Notes under the pieces: model-generated
The model's database searches: none
What the model was told of the DNA's origin: nothing
The model's input: the letters and a program-made list of their open reading frames with translations, nothing else
Source: Acidobacteriota bacterium
GTDB lineage: Bacteria; Acidobacteriota; Holophagae; Acanthopleuribacterales; Acanthopleuribacteraceae
DNA: 64,000 nt
Assembly (NCBI GenBank): GCA_002747255.1
Contig: PDUC01000033.1
Location: 108,306-172,305 of the forward strand
Direction of reading: 5' to 3'
Program-made: the position numbers and the translations under genes
In this document: positions 1-8,993 of the stretch, piece after piece
Position numbering within the stretch: position 1 is the stretch's first letter
Layout: every line of letters begins with the position of its first letter

Positions 1-620
1 CCACCCTGTTTGCGCCTTACTTCGTTGCAGGGGCCGTTTTCTCCGGTATGGCCATGGTTATTACCATCCTCATTCCGTTCAGGAAGATCTTCAAGCTGGA
101 GAAATACCTCACCATCTGGCACTTTGAGAACATGGCTAAACTGATTATTCTAACGGGTATGATCGTTACCTATTCTTATTCAACAGAATACTTCATAGCC
201 TACTATTCTGATGATCCGTTTGAAGAATTTATCTTTTGGGAACGCGTGTTTGGCAAGTACTCCATACCCTTCCTGCTGATGTTCTTCTGCAACTGCATCG
301 TACCACTGCCACTGTGGTTCAAGAAAGTTCGAACCAGTCTTCCCATGTTGTTTGTCATTACGGTTTTGATCAACGTGGGTATGTGGTTTGAGCGTTTCAA
401 CATCATCGTCTCTTCTCTGGCTCAAGACTACGATCCGGCCATCTGGGGATGGTACACTCCCAGCTTTACCGAATTAGGGATCACGCTGGGCTCATTCTGC
501 TGGTTCTTTATGTGGTTCTTCCTGTTCATCAAGTTCTTCCCGGCAATGTCCATTGCTGAGATTAAAGAAATTGCGGAGCCACCAGCGAAAGAAGCACATC
601 ATCAGGCGGAGGTAGCATAA
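1..620 (+). CDS. actC: Alternative complex III subunit ActC (NrfD-like), 3' part
   Basis: This is the C-terminal 205 or so residues of an NrfD/PsrC-like integral membrane protein; the open frame runs in from the left edge, so the start lies outside the window. Several hydrophobic helices are visible, and the tail is a short Ala/Glu/His-rich cytoplasmic end. In alternative complex III, ActC is one of two NrfD-like membrane subunits that take part in quinol oxidation. The assignment rests on gene order: a DUF3341 protein (ActD), a monohaem cytochrome c (ActE) and a second NrfD-like protein (ActF) follow at once on the same strand. The ActA and ActB genes would be expected just upstream. A methionine at 48 is internal and is not the true start. 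Confidence 0.85.
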   Translation, partial: TLFAPYFVAGAVFSGMAMVITILIPFRKIFKLEKYLTIWHFENMAKLIILTGMIVTYSYSTEYFIAYYSDDPFEEFIFWERVFGKYSIPFLLMFFCNCIVPLPLWFKKVRTSLPMLFVITVLINVGMWFERFNIIVSSLAQDYDPAIWGWYTPSFTELGITLGSFCWFFMWFFLFIKFFPAMSIAEIKEIAEPPAKEAHHQAEVA

Positions 621-621
621 T

Positions 622-1137
622 ATGAAAAAGAAAAAGAAAAAGAACGGTGTACTCGGCGTTTTTGCTCACATGGACAGTTTGAACGCCGCTATCAAATACC
701 TCAAGGCCGCTGGCCGAGACGATCTTTCTGTTTATGCGCCATGTCCCAGACATGAGATCTCCGATACTCTCGCTGAAAAGAAAAGCAATGTTCGCTTTTT
801 AACTGCCATCGGTGGAACGCTGGGTGTTACCATTGGGTATCTTTTCCCATCATTTGTATCACTCGACTGGATTCTACCCACATCGGGCAAGGAAATTGTA
901 GCTCTGCCTGCGTTTACCATTCCCGCATTTGAATTGACGGTTCTTTTCGGCTCCATATGCACCATCGCGGCCATCATCCTGTTGGGACGTCTGGTCAGAG
1001 ATGATGGTGCCCTTTACGATGAGCGATTCTCCGATGACAAATTCGGTATCTTTGTTCCTTGTGAAACATCGGAGTACGATAAATTCGAAAAAGCTCTTTT
1101 CGAAAATGGTGCAGAGGAGGTGACCCGTGCGGAATAA
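622..1137 (+). CDS. actD: Alternative complex III subunit ActD (DUF3341)
   Basis: This 171-residue protein begins one base after the actC stop. Its N-terminus is very lysine-rich, followed by a soluble alpha/beta segment and two hydrophobic helices at about residues 54-75 and 92-120, then a soluble C-terminal part. This matches the DUF3341/ActD layout of alternative complex III, a membrane-anchored subunit without cofactors. The GVFAHMDSLNAAIKYLK segment near the N-terminus is typical of the family. The tight spacing to actC and the 11-base overlap with actE show one transcription unit. Confidence 0.85.
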   Translation: MKKKKKKNGVLGVFAHMDSLNAAIKYLKAAGRDDLSVYAPCPRHEISDTLAEKKSNVRFLTAIGGTLGVTIGYLFPSFVSLDWILPTSGKEIVALPAFTIPAFELTVLFGSICTIAAIILLGRLVRDDGALYDERFSDDKFGIFVPCETSEYDKFEKALFENGAEEVTRAE

Positions 1138-1651
1138 AATGAAATTCACACTCGCGCTGGCAGTTGTTTTAACCGCCGGAGTTCTGATTGCGGGTTTCAA
1201 CCGCCCATACGCCTGGTGGCCAATTAACGACATGGCTAAACAGCAAACCATTCAACCCTTCCTAACCAACAGCCTCAGGACGCCTCCTGAGGGATCGGTT
1301 GCTGTCGAACAATGGGACCCTGTTCCCGATCGCATGCAAATTGATCAAATTGGTGGGTACGATAATCCCATTCCAACTTCTGCCGATTCTGTCAATAAGG
1401 GCAAGGAACTTTTTGAAATCTATTGCGTGGTATGTCACGGCAAGAATATGGTTCTCGATCCCGCAAACATGAATGAGGTTCAAAAGAAGGGCATGGTCGG
1501 ATTACCCGCTTCTGTCGCCAATATGCGCTCGGACGGTTATCTGTACGCAACAATTTCAAATGGTAGTGGCGGGCTCATGCCCCGTCAGGAATATAATCTG
1601 TCTCCGGAAGAAAGATGGCATGTCATCAATTACATCCGGAGCTTAAAATAA
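1127..1651 (+). CDS. actE: Alternative complex III cytochrome c subunit ActE
   Basis: This 174-residue protein has an N-terminal hydrophobic segment that acts as signal or anchor, and one haem c site, CVVCH, near residue 100. A Met in GGLMPRQEY is the probable axial ligand, and the C-terminal WHVINYIRSL helix is typical of class I cytochromes c. It would pass electrons from alternative complex III to a terminal oxidase in the periplasm. I chose the GTG start at 1127 because a strong AGGAGG lies six bases upstream; the ATG at 1139 is too far from it. The start overlaps the end of actD by 11 bases. Confidence 0.85.
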   Translation: MRNKMKFTLALAVVLTAGVLIAGFNRPYAWWPINDMAKQQTIQPFLTNSLRTPPEGSVAVEQWDPVPDRMQIDQIGGYDNPIPTSADSVNKGKELFEIYCVVCHGKNMVLDPANMNEVQKKGMVGLPASVANMRSDGYLYATISNGSGGLMPRQEYNLSPEERWHVINYIRSLK

Positions 1652-1667
1652 GGGAGAGGGGAGAAAC

Positions 1668-2957
1668 GTGCATCACGAAAATCACACAGACTATATCGAT
1701 GTGGTAAGCAGCATTAAACCGGGCTCACTCAGTGGCAAGACAAAGGTAACACTCATTGTCATGATGCTGATTGGATTTGGAACGTTTGTTTACCAGGCAT
1801 TTGTCGGAGATCAACCCAGAATTGGCTGGATTGCTTTTCTCCATAACTTCTATATTTTCACTGGTCTTGCAGCTGCTGGCGTTCTCGTTGCAGCCATTCA
1901 GCAAGTGACCAATGCCAACTGGGGTCGCGCAATCAAGCGCTTTGCAGAAGCCAGCTTCGCATTTCTGCCTGTTTCCCTGGTTGGACTCGTTATTCTTTAT
2001 TTTGGTTCCGAACACATTTTTTCATGGGTAACGGAACCACCGCATACACCTCATAAGCATTTCTGGCTGCAAAAGGAATTCCTCTTTGCACGCGATTTTG
2101 TGGCTCTCTTGATTCTCACCTTCATCGCTTGCCGCTTTGTGAAGGCTTCTCTTCGTCCGGATATCGGTCTGGCGGCGGAAAAGAATCCAGACAGTTACAC
2201 CAAACCGGATAACTGGAATGGCGTGGAAGAAGAAGTGAAGACAGCTTATCAGAAAATGGGATTCTGGGGCGCGCTATACTGTCTGGCCTTTGCCGTCGTC
2301 ATCAGCCTCCTGGCCTACGATCTGATCATGTCACTGGATCCGACCTGGTTCTCAGCCATGTTTGGTGGGTGGAATTTCACCACCGCCATGCTGACCGGAT
2401 GGATTTCCGTTTACTTTATGGCCTTTTTCGTGGGCAACAGGTTCGGACTTCAAAAGTACATGCACAAACTGATGTACCACGATGCCGGGAAGTTGACTTT
2501 CGGGTTCTCGGTTGTATGGGCTTATCTCTTCTTTGCTCAGTTCCTGGTCATCTGGTATGGAAACCTGCCTCACGAAGTCGGTTACGTCCTCACGCGTATT
2601 CACGCACCCTGGGACAAATTAGCAATTACCGTCTTTTTGATGGTCTTCATCATCCCGTTTGTTCTGGGCTTGGCCAAAGAACCTAAAATGGCTTTTAAGA
2701 CATTTGTACCGATTTTGCTCATCAGTATGATCGGAATCTGGCTTGAACGCTTCATGCTGATCGCTCCTTCTACCTGGTATTTTGATCGAGCCGCAGAAAT
2801 GTTTAAACCGGGCATTGCCGGTCTGATTATTTCAGACATCCTGGTGTTCATCGGCTTCCTCGGTTTGTATCTTTTTGCCTATACCAAGTACTTGTATTCC
2901 AAGCCTGTCATGGTCATATCCGATCCGAAATTACCACTGGGCATCAATAGACACTAA
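1668..2957 (+). CDS. actF: Alternative complex III subunit ActF (NrfD-like)
   Basis: This 429-residue polytopic membrane protein has about ten hydrophobic helices and is the second NrfD-like subunit of alternative complex III (quinol:cytochrome c/oxidase oxidoreductase). Translation starts at GTG 1668, preceded by a purine-rich AGGGAGAGGGGAG. A charged loop at about residues 165-200 separates the two helix bundles. It is the last gene of the cluster: a hairpin terminator follows within 85 bases, and no oxidase genes come after it. The oxidase partner must therefore be encoded elsewhere or upstream of the window. Confidence 0.85.
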   Translation: MHHENHTDYIDVVSSIKPGSLSGKTKVTLIVMMLIGFGTFVYQAFVGDQPRIGWIAFLHNFYIFTGLAAAGVLVAAIQQVTNANWGRAIKRFAEASFAFLPVSLVGLVILYFGSEHIFSWVTEPPHTPHKHFWLQKEFLFARDFVALLILTFIACRFVKASLRPDIGLAAEKNPDSYTKPDNWNGVEEEVKTAYQKMGFWGALYCLAFAVVISLLAYDLIMSLDPTWFSAMFGGWNFTTAMLTGWISVYFMAFFVGNRFGLQKYMHKLMYHDAGKLTFGFSVVWAYLFFAQFLVIWYGNLPHEVGYVLTRIHAPWDKLAITVFLMVFIIPFVLGLAKEPKMAFKTFVPILLISMIGIWLERFMLIAPSTWYFDRAAEMFKPGIAGLIISDILVFIGFLGLYLFAYTKYLYSKPVMVISDPKLPLGINRH

Positions 2958-2990
2958 GGTGTTCTGTATCGGGTTCAACACGATGTGAAC

Positions 2991-3040
2991 ACAGAAAAAG
3001 GAAAGGCGTCAGTTTTCAGAACTGGCGCCTTTTCTCTTTT
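2991..3040 (+). terminator. Rho-independent terminator of the act cluster
   Basis: A long stem forms between GGCGTCAGTT and AACTGGCGCC (one G-U pair) with a short TTCAG loop. It is extended outward by A-rich and T-rich flanks and ends in CTTTTCTCTTTT. It sits 35 bases after the actF stop and before hldD. Confidence 0.85.
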
Positions 3041-3137
3041 ATGAGCATGATTGCCCGAAAAAAAAACTGGTAATTAAAAACACTTGATTTTTTTCTGACA
3101 TATTGTAAAACTGCATCTTTTTAAGGAAGGGTAAACC

Positions 3138-4088
3138 ATGATTCTCATTACAGGAGCCGCCGGGTTTATAGGCAGCCGGATTGCTTGTAAATTAAACCAG
3201 ACAGGACGAACGGATCTTGTTTTAGTCGATCAGTTGGGCTGCAATGAGAAATGGAAGAACCTCAGAGAGCTGGTCTATGAAGATTACCTTGAAAAGGAAG
3301 ATCTCTTTGCGTACTTGGATGGTCCAAGCGACATAGAGGCTGTCATCCACATGGGCGCGTGCAGTTCCACCACCGAAAAAAACGCTTCCTATTTAATTCA
3401 AAACAACTACCGCTATACAAGGAGATTGGCGGAGTGGTGCCTCAAACACGGTGCGCGTTTCATTTATGCCAGCTCTGCCGCCACCTATGGCGACGGTAAC
3501 AACGGCTATGGAGATAACCTCGAAGAACTGAACAAACTGCAACCCCTGAATATGTACGGCTACTCCAAACATCTTTTTGACCAGGTCGCCCACCAGAAAG
3601 GGTGGTTAAATCAAATGGTCGGTCTCAAGTTTTTCAATGTCTACGGTCCCAATGAAGATCACAAAGGGGAAATGAGCTCGGTTGTCTACAAGGGCTTTCA
3701 TCAGGTTGAGAAAACCGGCAAAATCGTGCTTTTTAAATCCCACCGCGAAGAGTACAGCGATGGCGGACAGTTAAGGGACTTTATTTACGTCAAAGATGTG
3801 GAAGATGTGGTTGTGCATTTGCTGAAACATCCTGAAATAAACGGTTTGTTCAATTTGGGTACCGGTCAGGCGCGTTCTTTTGAAGATTTGGCCACAGCCG
3901 TTTTCACGGCCATGAACAGGCAAGTGAACATTGAATACATCGACATGCCGGATCACTTGCGAGATCGCTATCAGTACTTCACCCAGGCTGAAATGCAAAA
4001 ACTAGCCCAAACTGGAGTTGAAACAAAGTTCAGATCGCTGGAAGAGGGCATAGGTGATTATATTGTCAATCACCTGTGTTCAAATTGA
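3138..4088 (+). CDS. hldD: ADP-L-glycero-D-manno-heptose 6-epimerase
   Basis: This 316-residue protein is an extended short-chain dehydrogenase that makes ADP-L-glycero-beta-D-manno-heptose for the inner core of lipopolysaccharide. It begins with the NAD(P)-binding GAAGFIGS motif. The family-typical GACSST and SSAATYG segments (catalytic Ser/Thr), MYGYSKHLFD (catalytic YxxxK), FFNVYGPNEDHKG and LRDFIYVKDV follow in order. The length matches HldD (RfaD). An AAGGAAGGG ribosome-binding site lies before the ATG. The gene stands alone between a terminator and a convergent gene. Confidence 0.95.
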   Translation: MILITGAAGFIGSRIACKLNQTGRTDLVLVDQLGCNEKWKNLRELVYEDYLEKEDLFAYLDGPSDIEAVIHMGACSSTTEKNASYLIQNNYRYTRRLAEWCLKHGARFIYASSAATYGDGNNGYGDNLEELNKLQPLNMYGYSKHLFDQVAHQKGWLNQMVGLKFFNVYGPNEDHKGEMSSVVYKGFHQVEKTGKIVLFKSHREEYSDGGQLRDFIYVKDVEDVVVHLLKHPEINGLFNLGTGQARSFEDLATAVFTAMNRQVNIEYIDMPDHLRDRYQYFTQAEMQKLAQTGVETKFRSLEEGIGDYIVNHLCSN

Positions 4089-4269
4089 ACGCCCTTAATT
4101 CAACAAGTCTCTAGTGAATGGATCTATCCGCAGTGTGCGGACGCTTTCACCCACTTCTCCTGACCCTGACCGCATGGAAGTATGTGAGTTCCTTCCACGT
4201 GGTGGCGCTTACGATCCATCAGTCTCCCTGTTCCTGATAAATACAGATGTCAGTTTGTGATCTCTGTGG

Positions 4270-5094
4270 TTAGAGTGTAGTTTGCAATTTGCCCGTTTTG
4301 TTTTGTGATTCAGATAGAAACGCTATTTCAACATCTGTAAAACCGGCATTTTTTCGCGCTTCAAGATTAAAAGGCCCGCGCAGAGGACCCTTGAAAAATT
4401 CCCGGGTCAAATTGATAAATACCTGATCGGGATTGGCTTCTATCAAATGACAACCGTAAGAGAACCATTTAGTCGATGAACGCACATGGCCCACCTCGTC
4501 GTTGGCGATCAGATGAAGGGTTTTGACCACCTGGCTAAGGCCCAGTTGATCGAATTTCCCGGCAATACCCGGTACCACATCGAGCGCCCTGGCTTCCATA
4601 ATGCGGTGAACGACACCCATTCGCTCAATAAGAGAGTCTTTGGTTTTTAGAGCCATTTGCCAAAGTTGGTCGTGGACAGGGAAGTGACCGTAATCAAAAC
4701 CCATCTCCAGCAGGCAAGATCTCAGTTCTTCAAAATGATGCGATTCTTCGACAGCGGTTTGAATCCACTCCGAATAGAACTCATAAGGCAGGTTTCTGAA
4801 TCTGAGTATGTTGTCCCATGAGAGCTGAATGGCTGTCCATTCAATATGGGCCATAGCGTGTACCATGGCGGCGCGGCCTTCGTTATGGGTCAGTTTTCTT
4901 TTGGGTACCTCTCTGGGTTGAACGATTTCTGGCTGTTCTGGTTTTCCGGGAGCATTGACCGCCGATGCAGATGAACAGTGATTCAGGCTCATCTCGCCAG
5001 CTCGCCACTTTGAGGCTATCTCTCTGGAAAAGCTCGTTTTTTGCATAGGGTCTTCGAGTTTAAGACAGTGTTCGGCGCATTCAAATAGGTCCAT
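4270..5094 (-). CDS. DUF455 family ferritin-like protein
   Basis: This 274-residue protein has the layout of the DUF455 group of the ferritin-like superfamily. After a poorly conserved N-terminal part (about residues 1-75) come four helices carrying likely di-metal ligands: HIEWTAIQL, EESHHFEEL, RIMEARALD and NDEVGHVR. The spacing of Glu and ExxH residues suggests a carboxylate-bridged di-iron or similar centre. MiaE-like and other oxygenases share the fold, but the substrate of DUF455 proteins is not known to me. The start is set by GGAG seven bases before the ATG. The gene converges on hldD across a 181-base gap in which I see no clear terminator. Confidence 0.8.
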   Translation of the reverse strand: MDLFECAEHCLKLEDPMQKTSFSREIASKWRAGEMSLNHCSSASAVNAPGKPEQPEIVQPREVPKRKLTHNEGRAAMVHAMAHIEWTAIQLSWDNILRFRNLPYEFYSEWIQTAVEESHHFEELRSCLLEMGFDYGHFPVHDQLWQMALKTKDSLIERMGVVHRIMEARALDVVPGIAGKFDQLGLSQVVKTLHLIANDEVGHVRSSTKWFSYGCHLIEANPDQVFINLTREFFKGPLRGPFNLEARKNAGFTDVEIAFLSESQNKTGKLQTTL

Positions 5095-5226
5095 ATTTCA
5101 CTCCAGTAACAGGGCTCCAACGAACTAACAATTAACTGTAAACGACATTGTACCCCAAAAGATGGCAGCTATAAGCCGGATTTGCGTCGATCCTGTCCAT
5201 CATCCATGTGAGCTAAAAAAAGGACG

Positions 5227-5991
5227 CTAGCGATTTTTCTGATCCAGCAGGTAGAGACCTTTCAGGGTTAAATGGGGATCGTAATGCTGGATGAGATCAA
5301 ATGAATGGGCGAACACGCGCCCCAGGCCGCCCGTTGCGACCACAACGGGGTTGCCCCCCAGCTCGGCAATCATGGGCTCCAAAATGCCTTTTACAAGCCC
5401 TTTATATCCGTAATACAGTCCAATCTGTATGTTGTCAACCGTGTTTTTGCCGATAATTCTTGCCGGTCTCTTGATTTCAACTTTGGGAAGTTTTGCCGCT
5501 TTGGCATAGAGCGCGTCGGCTGCAATGTTCAGTCCCGGAGCAATGGCCCCACCCAGGAAAGCACCCTTCTCAGAGATGGGATCAAATGTGGTGGCTGTTC
5601 CAAAGTCGATGGAAATGGCAGGCCCGCCGTAGAGGTGGTAGGTGGCAAGAGAGTTGACAATGCGGTCAGCTCCCACTTCACGTGGATTGTCCACTTTGAG
5701 TTCCACGCCCGTCTTGATGCCGGGACCGACAAGCAAAGGGGTCAGGTGAAAATAAGCCTGGCACATGCGGAAAAGCGTACTCTGCAGAGTGGGAACCACG
5801 CAGGAGAGAATCGCTCGCTTGACCTGCGAGACCTTGTACCCGCCCGGAAGAAATAAATTGCTGAAGAGTATGCCGTACTCATCCACTGTCTGCTGCATGG
5901 AGGTCGTCAATCTCCATGATTTAACCATTTTGGATTCCTCAAACAACCCAATGACTGTATTGGTGTTTCCGACATCGATTGCAAGTAGCAT
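5227..5991 (-). CDS. coaX: Type III pantothenate kinase
   Basis: This 254-residue protein phosphorylates pantothenate, the first step of coenzyme A synthesis. It has the ASKHA-fold phosphate-1 motif DVGNTNTVIGL at the N-terminus and the pantothenate-binding GADRIVN segment. The phosphate-2 motif DFGTATTFD, GGAIAPGL and a C-terminal ATGGLG adenosine motif follow. The length is normal for CoaX. A GAGG lies seven bases before the ATG. In many bacteria coaX follows birA; here it is alone and divergent from the ThyX-like gene. Confidence 0.95.
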   Translation of the reverse strand: MLLAIDVGNTNTVIGLFEESKMVKSWRLTTSMQQTVDEYGILFSNLFLPGGYKVSQVKRAILSCVVPTLQSTLFRMCQAYFHLTPLLVGPGIKTGVELKVDNPREVGADRIVNSLATYHLYGGPAISIDFGTATTFDPISEKGAFLGGAIAPGLNIAADALYAKAAKLPKVEIKRPARIIGKNTVDNIQIGLYYGYKGLVKGILEPMIAELGGNPVVVATGGLGRVFAHSFDLIQHYDPHLTLKGLYLLDQKNR

Positions 5992-6320
5992 TTGTTCACC
6001 TCGCTCGAGCGCCTATTCTATCATAGAAAACATAGAGTTGTTCATGAGGAAGAGCTGCCAGCTGGAGGAAAAGAGCAGACTCCCTGTAAACCGAACGTCG
6101 TGGTGTTGGCTTTGAAACAATCTGCTTCTGAGTGAACTGCTTTGGAAGAGAAAGTTATCTCTTAAGAGAATGAGTTCATGCTATGATGTGGTTATTTTGA
6201 TCTGTGTACTCTATCTTGTGGTTGTATAAGATTCAAAATGGAATTTAGCCCGGAAAAGACCGTTACTTTGCCAATCCATGGAACTTTTAGGCTTTCAATG
6301 CGGACAGGAGAAATACGAGC
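5992..6320. other. Divergent intergenic region, coaX / ThyX-like gene
   Basis: These 329 bases separate divergent starts and must hold both promoters. I see a 12-base perfect palindrome, TCTCTTAAGAGA, at 6158-6169, a possible operator. An AGGAGA ribosome-binding site lies before 6321. No convincing -35/-10 pair and no small gene stood out. Confidence 0.4.
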
Positions 6321-7982
6321 ATGACAGAGCAACCAAAAAGCAATCTGCTTGAACCCTATATCACCAATCTCAACGATCAGGTTTTTTCTATTGTGGATTT
6401 AAACGGCATTGTGGGAGCCGTTATGGCTCGGTACTCCCGTGCCGAGACGGGTATGAGGGAAACCCTTTTGAGGGAGTTCATTGCGGAAGACAAACTGAAA
6501 TGGGACAAGGCTGAGAAGTTAATTGAGCGGGTGCTCATTGCGTTCGGCGATGATTCAGTGGGAGAGCTCGAAGGAGCTCACCTGGCCTTTGAAGAGATTT
6601 CCATGTTAGCCACCAAGGTCATCGAACACCGGCGAATTGGCGGATCTCCAATCGAGAAAAGCACCCGTTATGTTCGCTTCGATCAGAGGGATAAGAATGG
6701 CTGCTACCTCTATGTCATACCGCCTGGGATCCAAGGTGAACTCAAAGATGAATACACCCGCTCCATGGATTTCATTTTCAAAAGCTACACGACCATGTGG
6801 CAGCCTGTACACGCTTATTTAAAAACGATCAAACCCATGGAAGAAGCTGTGTATCAACTTGGGGGAGAGGATCTTCGTTTCAGAGATTGTCAAACCGCTA
6901 AAAGACAAAAACAGTTTGAGCGAACCTATCGAAACGATTTAAAAACCAAAACGTGCGATGTCCTGAGGGCCTTTCTGCCCCTGGCCTGCAAGGCAAATGT
7001 CGGCCTGTTCGGCAACGGTCGCTTTTATCAGCATTTAATATCAAAAATGCTGAGTTCACCCTTGGCTGAGGCACAAATGCTCGGTGAAAAGGCATTTGTC
7101 GAGCTGTCCAAAGTCATTCCACACTACGTCAAACGTGCCGCTGTTTCAAAATACGCTCAAACCAATCATCTCAATATGTTGAAGCTGGTGAGAGAGCTAT
7201 TCGGAGCGACAAAAAATGAGGATCAGCGCAGTTTTGTGAGTATTGAGCCAGACTATCAAAAGATAGCCGCCAGAATAGCTGACGAGTCCGGACCTGACAC
7301 ACTTAGAGAGAGTATGTTGCTAGACGAAGAAATTCAGTTTCTAGCTGCCCTTTGCTATCCCTATACGAATTTGAGTTTTGATGAAATCAGAAAGTCACTC
7401 TATGAAATGGATCCCAACCAGAGGCAAAGCTGTTATCAGGCCTTCTATGGCCATCGCAAAACGCGTCGCGACAGACCGGAACGATCCATTGAATACGGCT
7501 ATCCTCACCACTTTGAAATGGTTACGGAATGGGCTGTCTATAAGGACTTGATGAGGCACAGAATGGGTACGGCTCTCATTCAGCCGCTTGAACCCCATTT
7601 GGGTTTTGAAATGCCAGCGGAATGCGCGCTTGCCGGTGTCAAGGATTTAGCTTTGGAAATAGTTACAAGAGCGGAAAGCCTGTATCAACTTATCAAGCAG
7701 GAATCATCGATCGATTGTGAATACGCCTTTCTGCACGGTCACCGCATGCGCTGGCTCCTGGGTATGAACGACCGGGCCCTGATGCACATGCTTGAATTGA
7801 GGACAACGCCGCAGGGACATCCCAACTATCGCAAAGTCAGCCAGCATATACACCGGGCATTGGCTGAAAAGTTCCCAGAGCGATCAGCCAGGATGAATTT
7901 TGTCAATCACCAACCCGTTTTCTGGTCCAGAGCGGATTCAGAAGCGCGTCAGAGAGATAAAGAAGATAAAATAGAGGAGTGA
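6321..7982 (+). CDS. ThyX-like (FAD-dependent thymidylate synthase family) double-domain protein
   Basis: This 553-residue protein looks like two ThyX-type halves in tandem; classical ThyX is about 220-300 residues. The first half carries a modified signature, EHRRIGGSPIEKSTRY (about residues 105-120), compared with RHRxxSxNExSxRY of ThyX: the final ExSTRY is kept but the first Arg is Glu. The second half has RHRMGTALIQP at about residue 413, with the Arg-His-Arg but not the Ser-Asn-Glu part. The FAD/dUMP sites may be split between halves or partly lost. It may make dTMP or have another flavin-dependent role. It is followed after three bases by the DUF1460 gene. Confidence 0.7.
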   Translation: MTEQPKSNLLEPYITNLNDQVFSIVDLNGIVGAVMARYSRAETGMRETLLREFIAEDKLKWDKAEKLIERVLIAFGDDSVGELEGAHLAFEEISMLATKVIEHRRIGGSPIEKSTRYVRFDQRDKNGCYLYVIPPGIQGELKDEYTRSMDFIFKSYTTMWQPVHAYLKTIKPMEEAVYQLGGEDLRFRDCQTAKRQKQFERTYRNDLKTKTCDVLRAFLPLACKANVGLFGNGRFYQHLISKMLSSPLAEAQMLGEKAFVELSKVIPHYVKRAAVSKYAQTNHLNMLKLVRELFGATKNEDQRSFVSIEPDYQKIAARIADESGPDTLRESMLLDEEIQFLAALCYPYTNLSFDEIRKSLYEMDPNQRQSCYQAFYGHRKTRRDRPERSIEYGYPHHFEMVTEWAVYKDLMRHRMGTALIQPLEPHLGFEMPAECALAGVKDLALEIVTRAESLYQLIKQESSIDCEYAFLHGHRMRWLLGMNDRALMHMLELRTTPQGHPNYRKVSQHIHRALAEKFPERSARMNFVNHQPVFWSRADSEARQRDKEDKIEE

Positions 7983-7985
7983 GTT

Positions 7986-8837
7986 GTGTTTTTTTTCAGA
8001 TTGGTTTTCTGGGTTCCTTTGTTGTTTGCTTCTCCCGCTTTTGCGGAAGACACTGTTGACGGTCCCACAGAAAAAGACTTTAAAACCTATTGGCAGCAGT
8101 GGCAGGACTACTTAAGGAAAGAAGGTAAACAGGCGGGCATCGATTCCGCTGTGATGTTCCAGTTGGGGAAACCCTATCTGGTTGGTAGTCTTGAATGTGA
8201 GGGCGATGAGCTGCTCCGCTACCACATCGATGGGTTCGACTGCTTTACACTGACTGAAGCAGCCCTCGCCATGTGCCTGCTTGAAGAGGGCAGTCAAAAA
8301 GACTACGAGCGGATTCTCATGCAAACGCGGTATCGCGATCACCAGCCCGACGGCTATGCAAGTCGAATCCACTACGCTACGGAGTGGAGCGACCATTGCG
8401 TCGCCCTGGGCTTCCTGGAAGATGTCACCGGGCAACTTGAGAATGCGCGTGTGTGGGAAAAGGAAATCAACTTTATGACGACCCATGCCGATTTCTATCC
8501 CAAATTGAAAGATAGAGAAACATACGAGCAAATTCAGAGAATTGAAAAAAAACTCAGTAAGCGCAAAAGGTATTATCTGCCTTTATCGGAAGTTGAGAAA
8601 AACCTGAAGAACTTTCTTCCCGGTGACATCGTTCTCATTCTTACCCGAAAGAAGGGGTTGGATGCCGGTCATTTCTGTTATGTGACCGATGTGAAAGGAA
8701 AGGAGCAAACGCAATTGGAAGCCGTCCATGCCAGCAGCACCCATAAAAAAATTTTGAAAGTGGACAGTATGCTTCGCTACTTGAGCCATTATCCCAAGAT
8801 CATGGGTGTCATGGTTTTGCGCATTAAAAAAAAATGA
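7986..8837 (+). CDS. DUF1460 N-acetylmuramoyl-L-alanine amidase-like protein, secreted
   Basis: This 283-residue protein has an N-terminal signal peptide ending near FASPAFA and the DUF1460 pattern. LGKPYLVGSLE is followed by GFDCFTLTEAALA (probable catalytic Cys in an NlpC/P60-like fold), then an RYRDHQPDGYASRIHY segment and a late AGHFCYV with a likely catalytic His. Family members are linked to peptidoglycan cleavage or recycling in the periplasm. The GTG start at 7986 follows GAGGAG at the end of the upstream gene, only three bases after its stop, so the two are co-transcribed. Confidence 0.8.
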   Translation: MFFFRLVFWVPLLFASPAFAEDTVDGPTEKDFKTYWQQWQDYLRKEGKQAGIDSAVMFQLGKPYLVGSLECEGDELLRYHIDGFDCFTLTEAALAMCLLEEGSQKDYERILMQTRYRDHQPDGYASRIHYATEWSDHCVALGFLEDVTGQLENARVWEKEINFMTTHADFYPKLKDRETYEQIQRIEKKLSKRKRYYLPLSEVEKNLKNFLPGDIVLILTRKKGLDAGHFCYVTDVKGKEQTQLEAVHASSTHKKILKVDSMLRYLSHYPKIMGVMVLRIKKK

Positions 8838-8993
8838 AATTCCAACATGACATTCAGTGATTCTCATACTATATTAAGGTATCTTAATAAATAATTGCGT
8901 GTTTGACGCGGTGTCTTATTTACAAACCAGGTGAGTGAGGTAATGAAAGCTTTAAAACAATGCCGTTGAAAGCCATGGGGGAGGAAGGAACTA

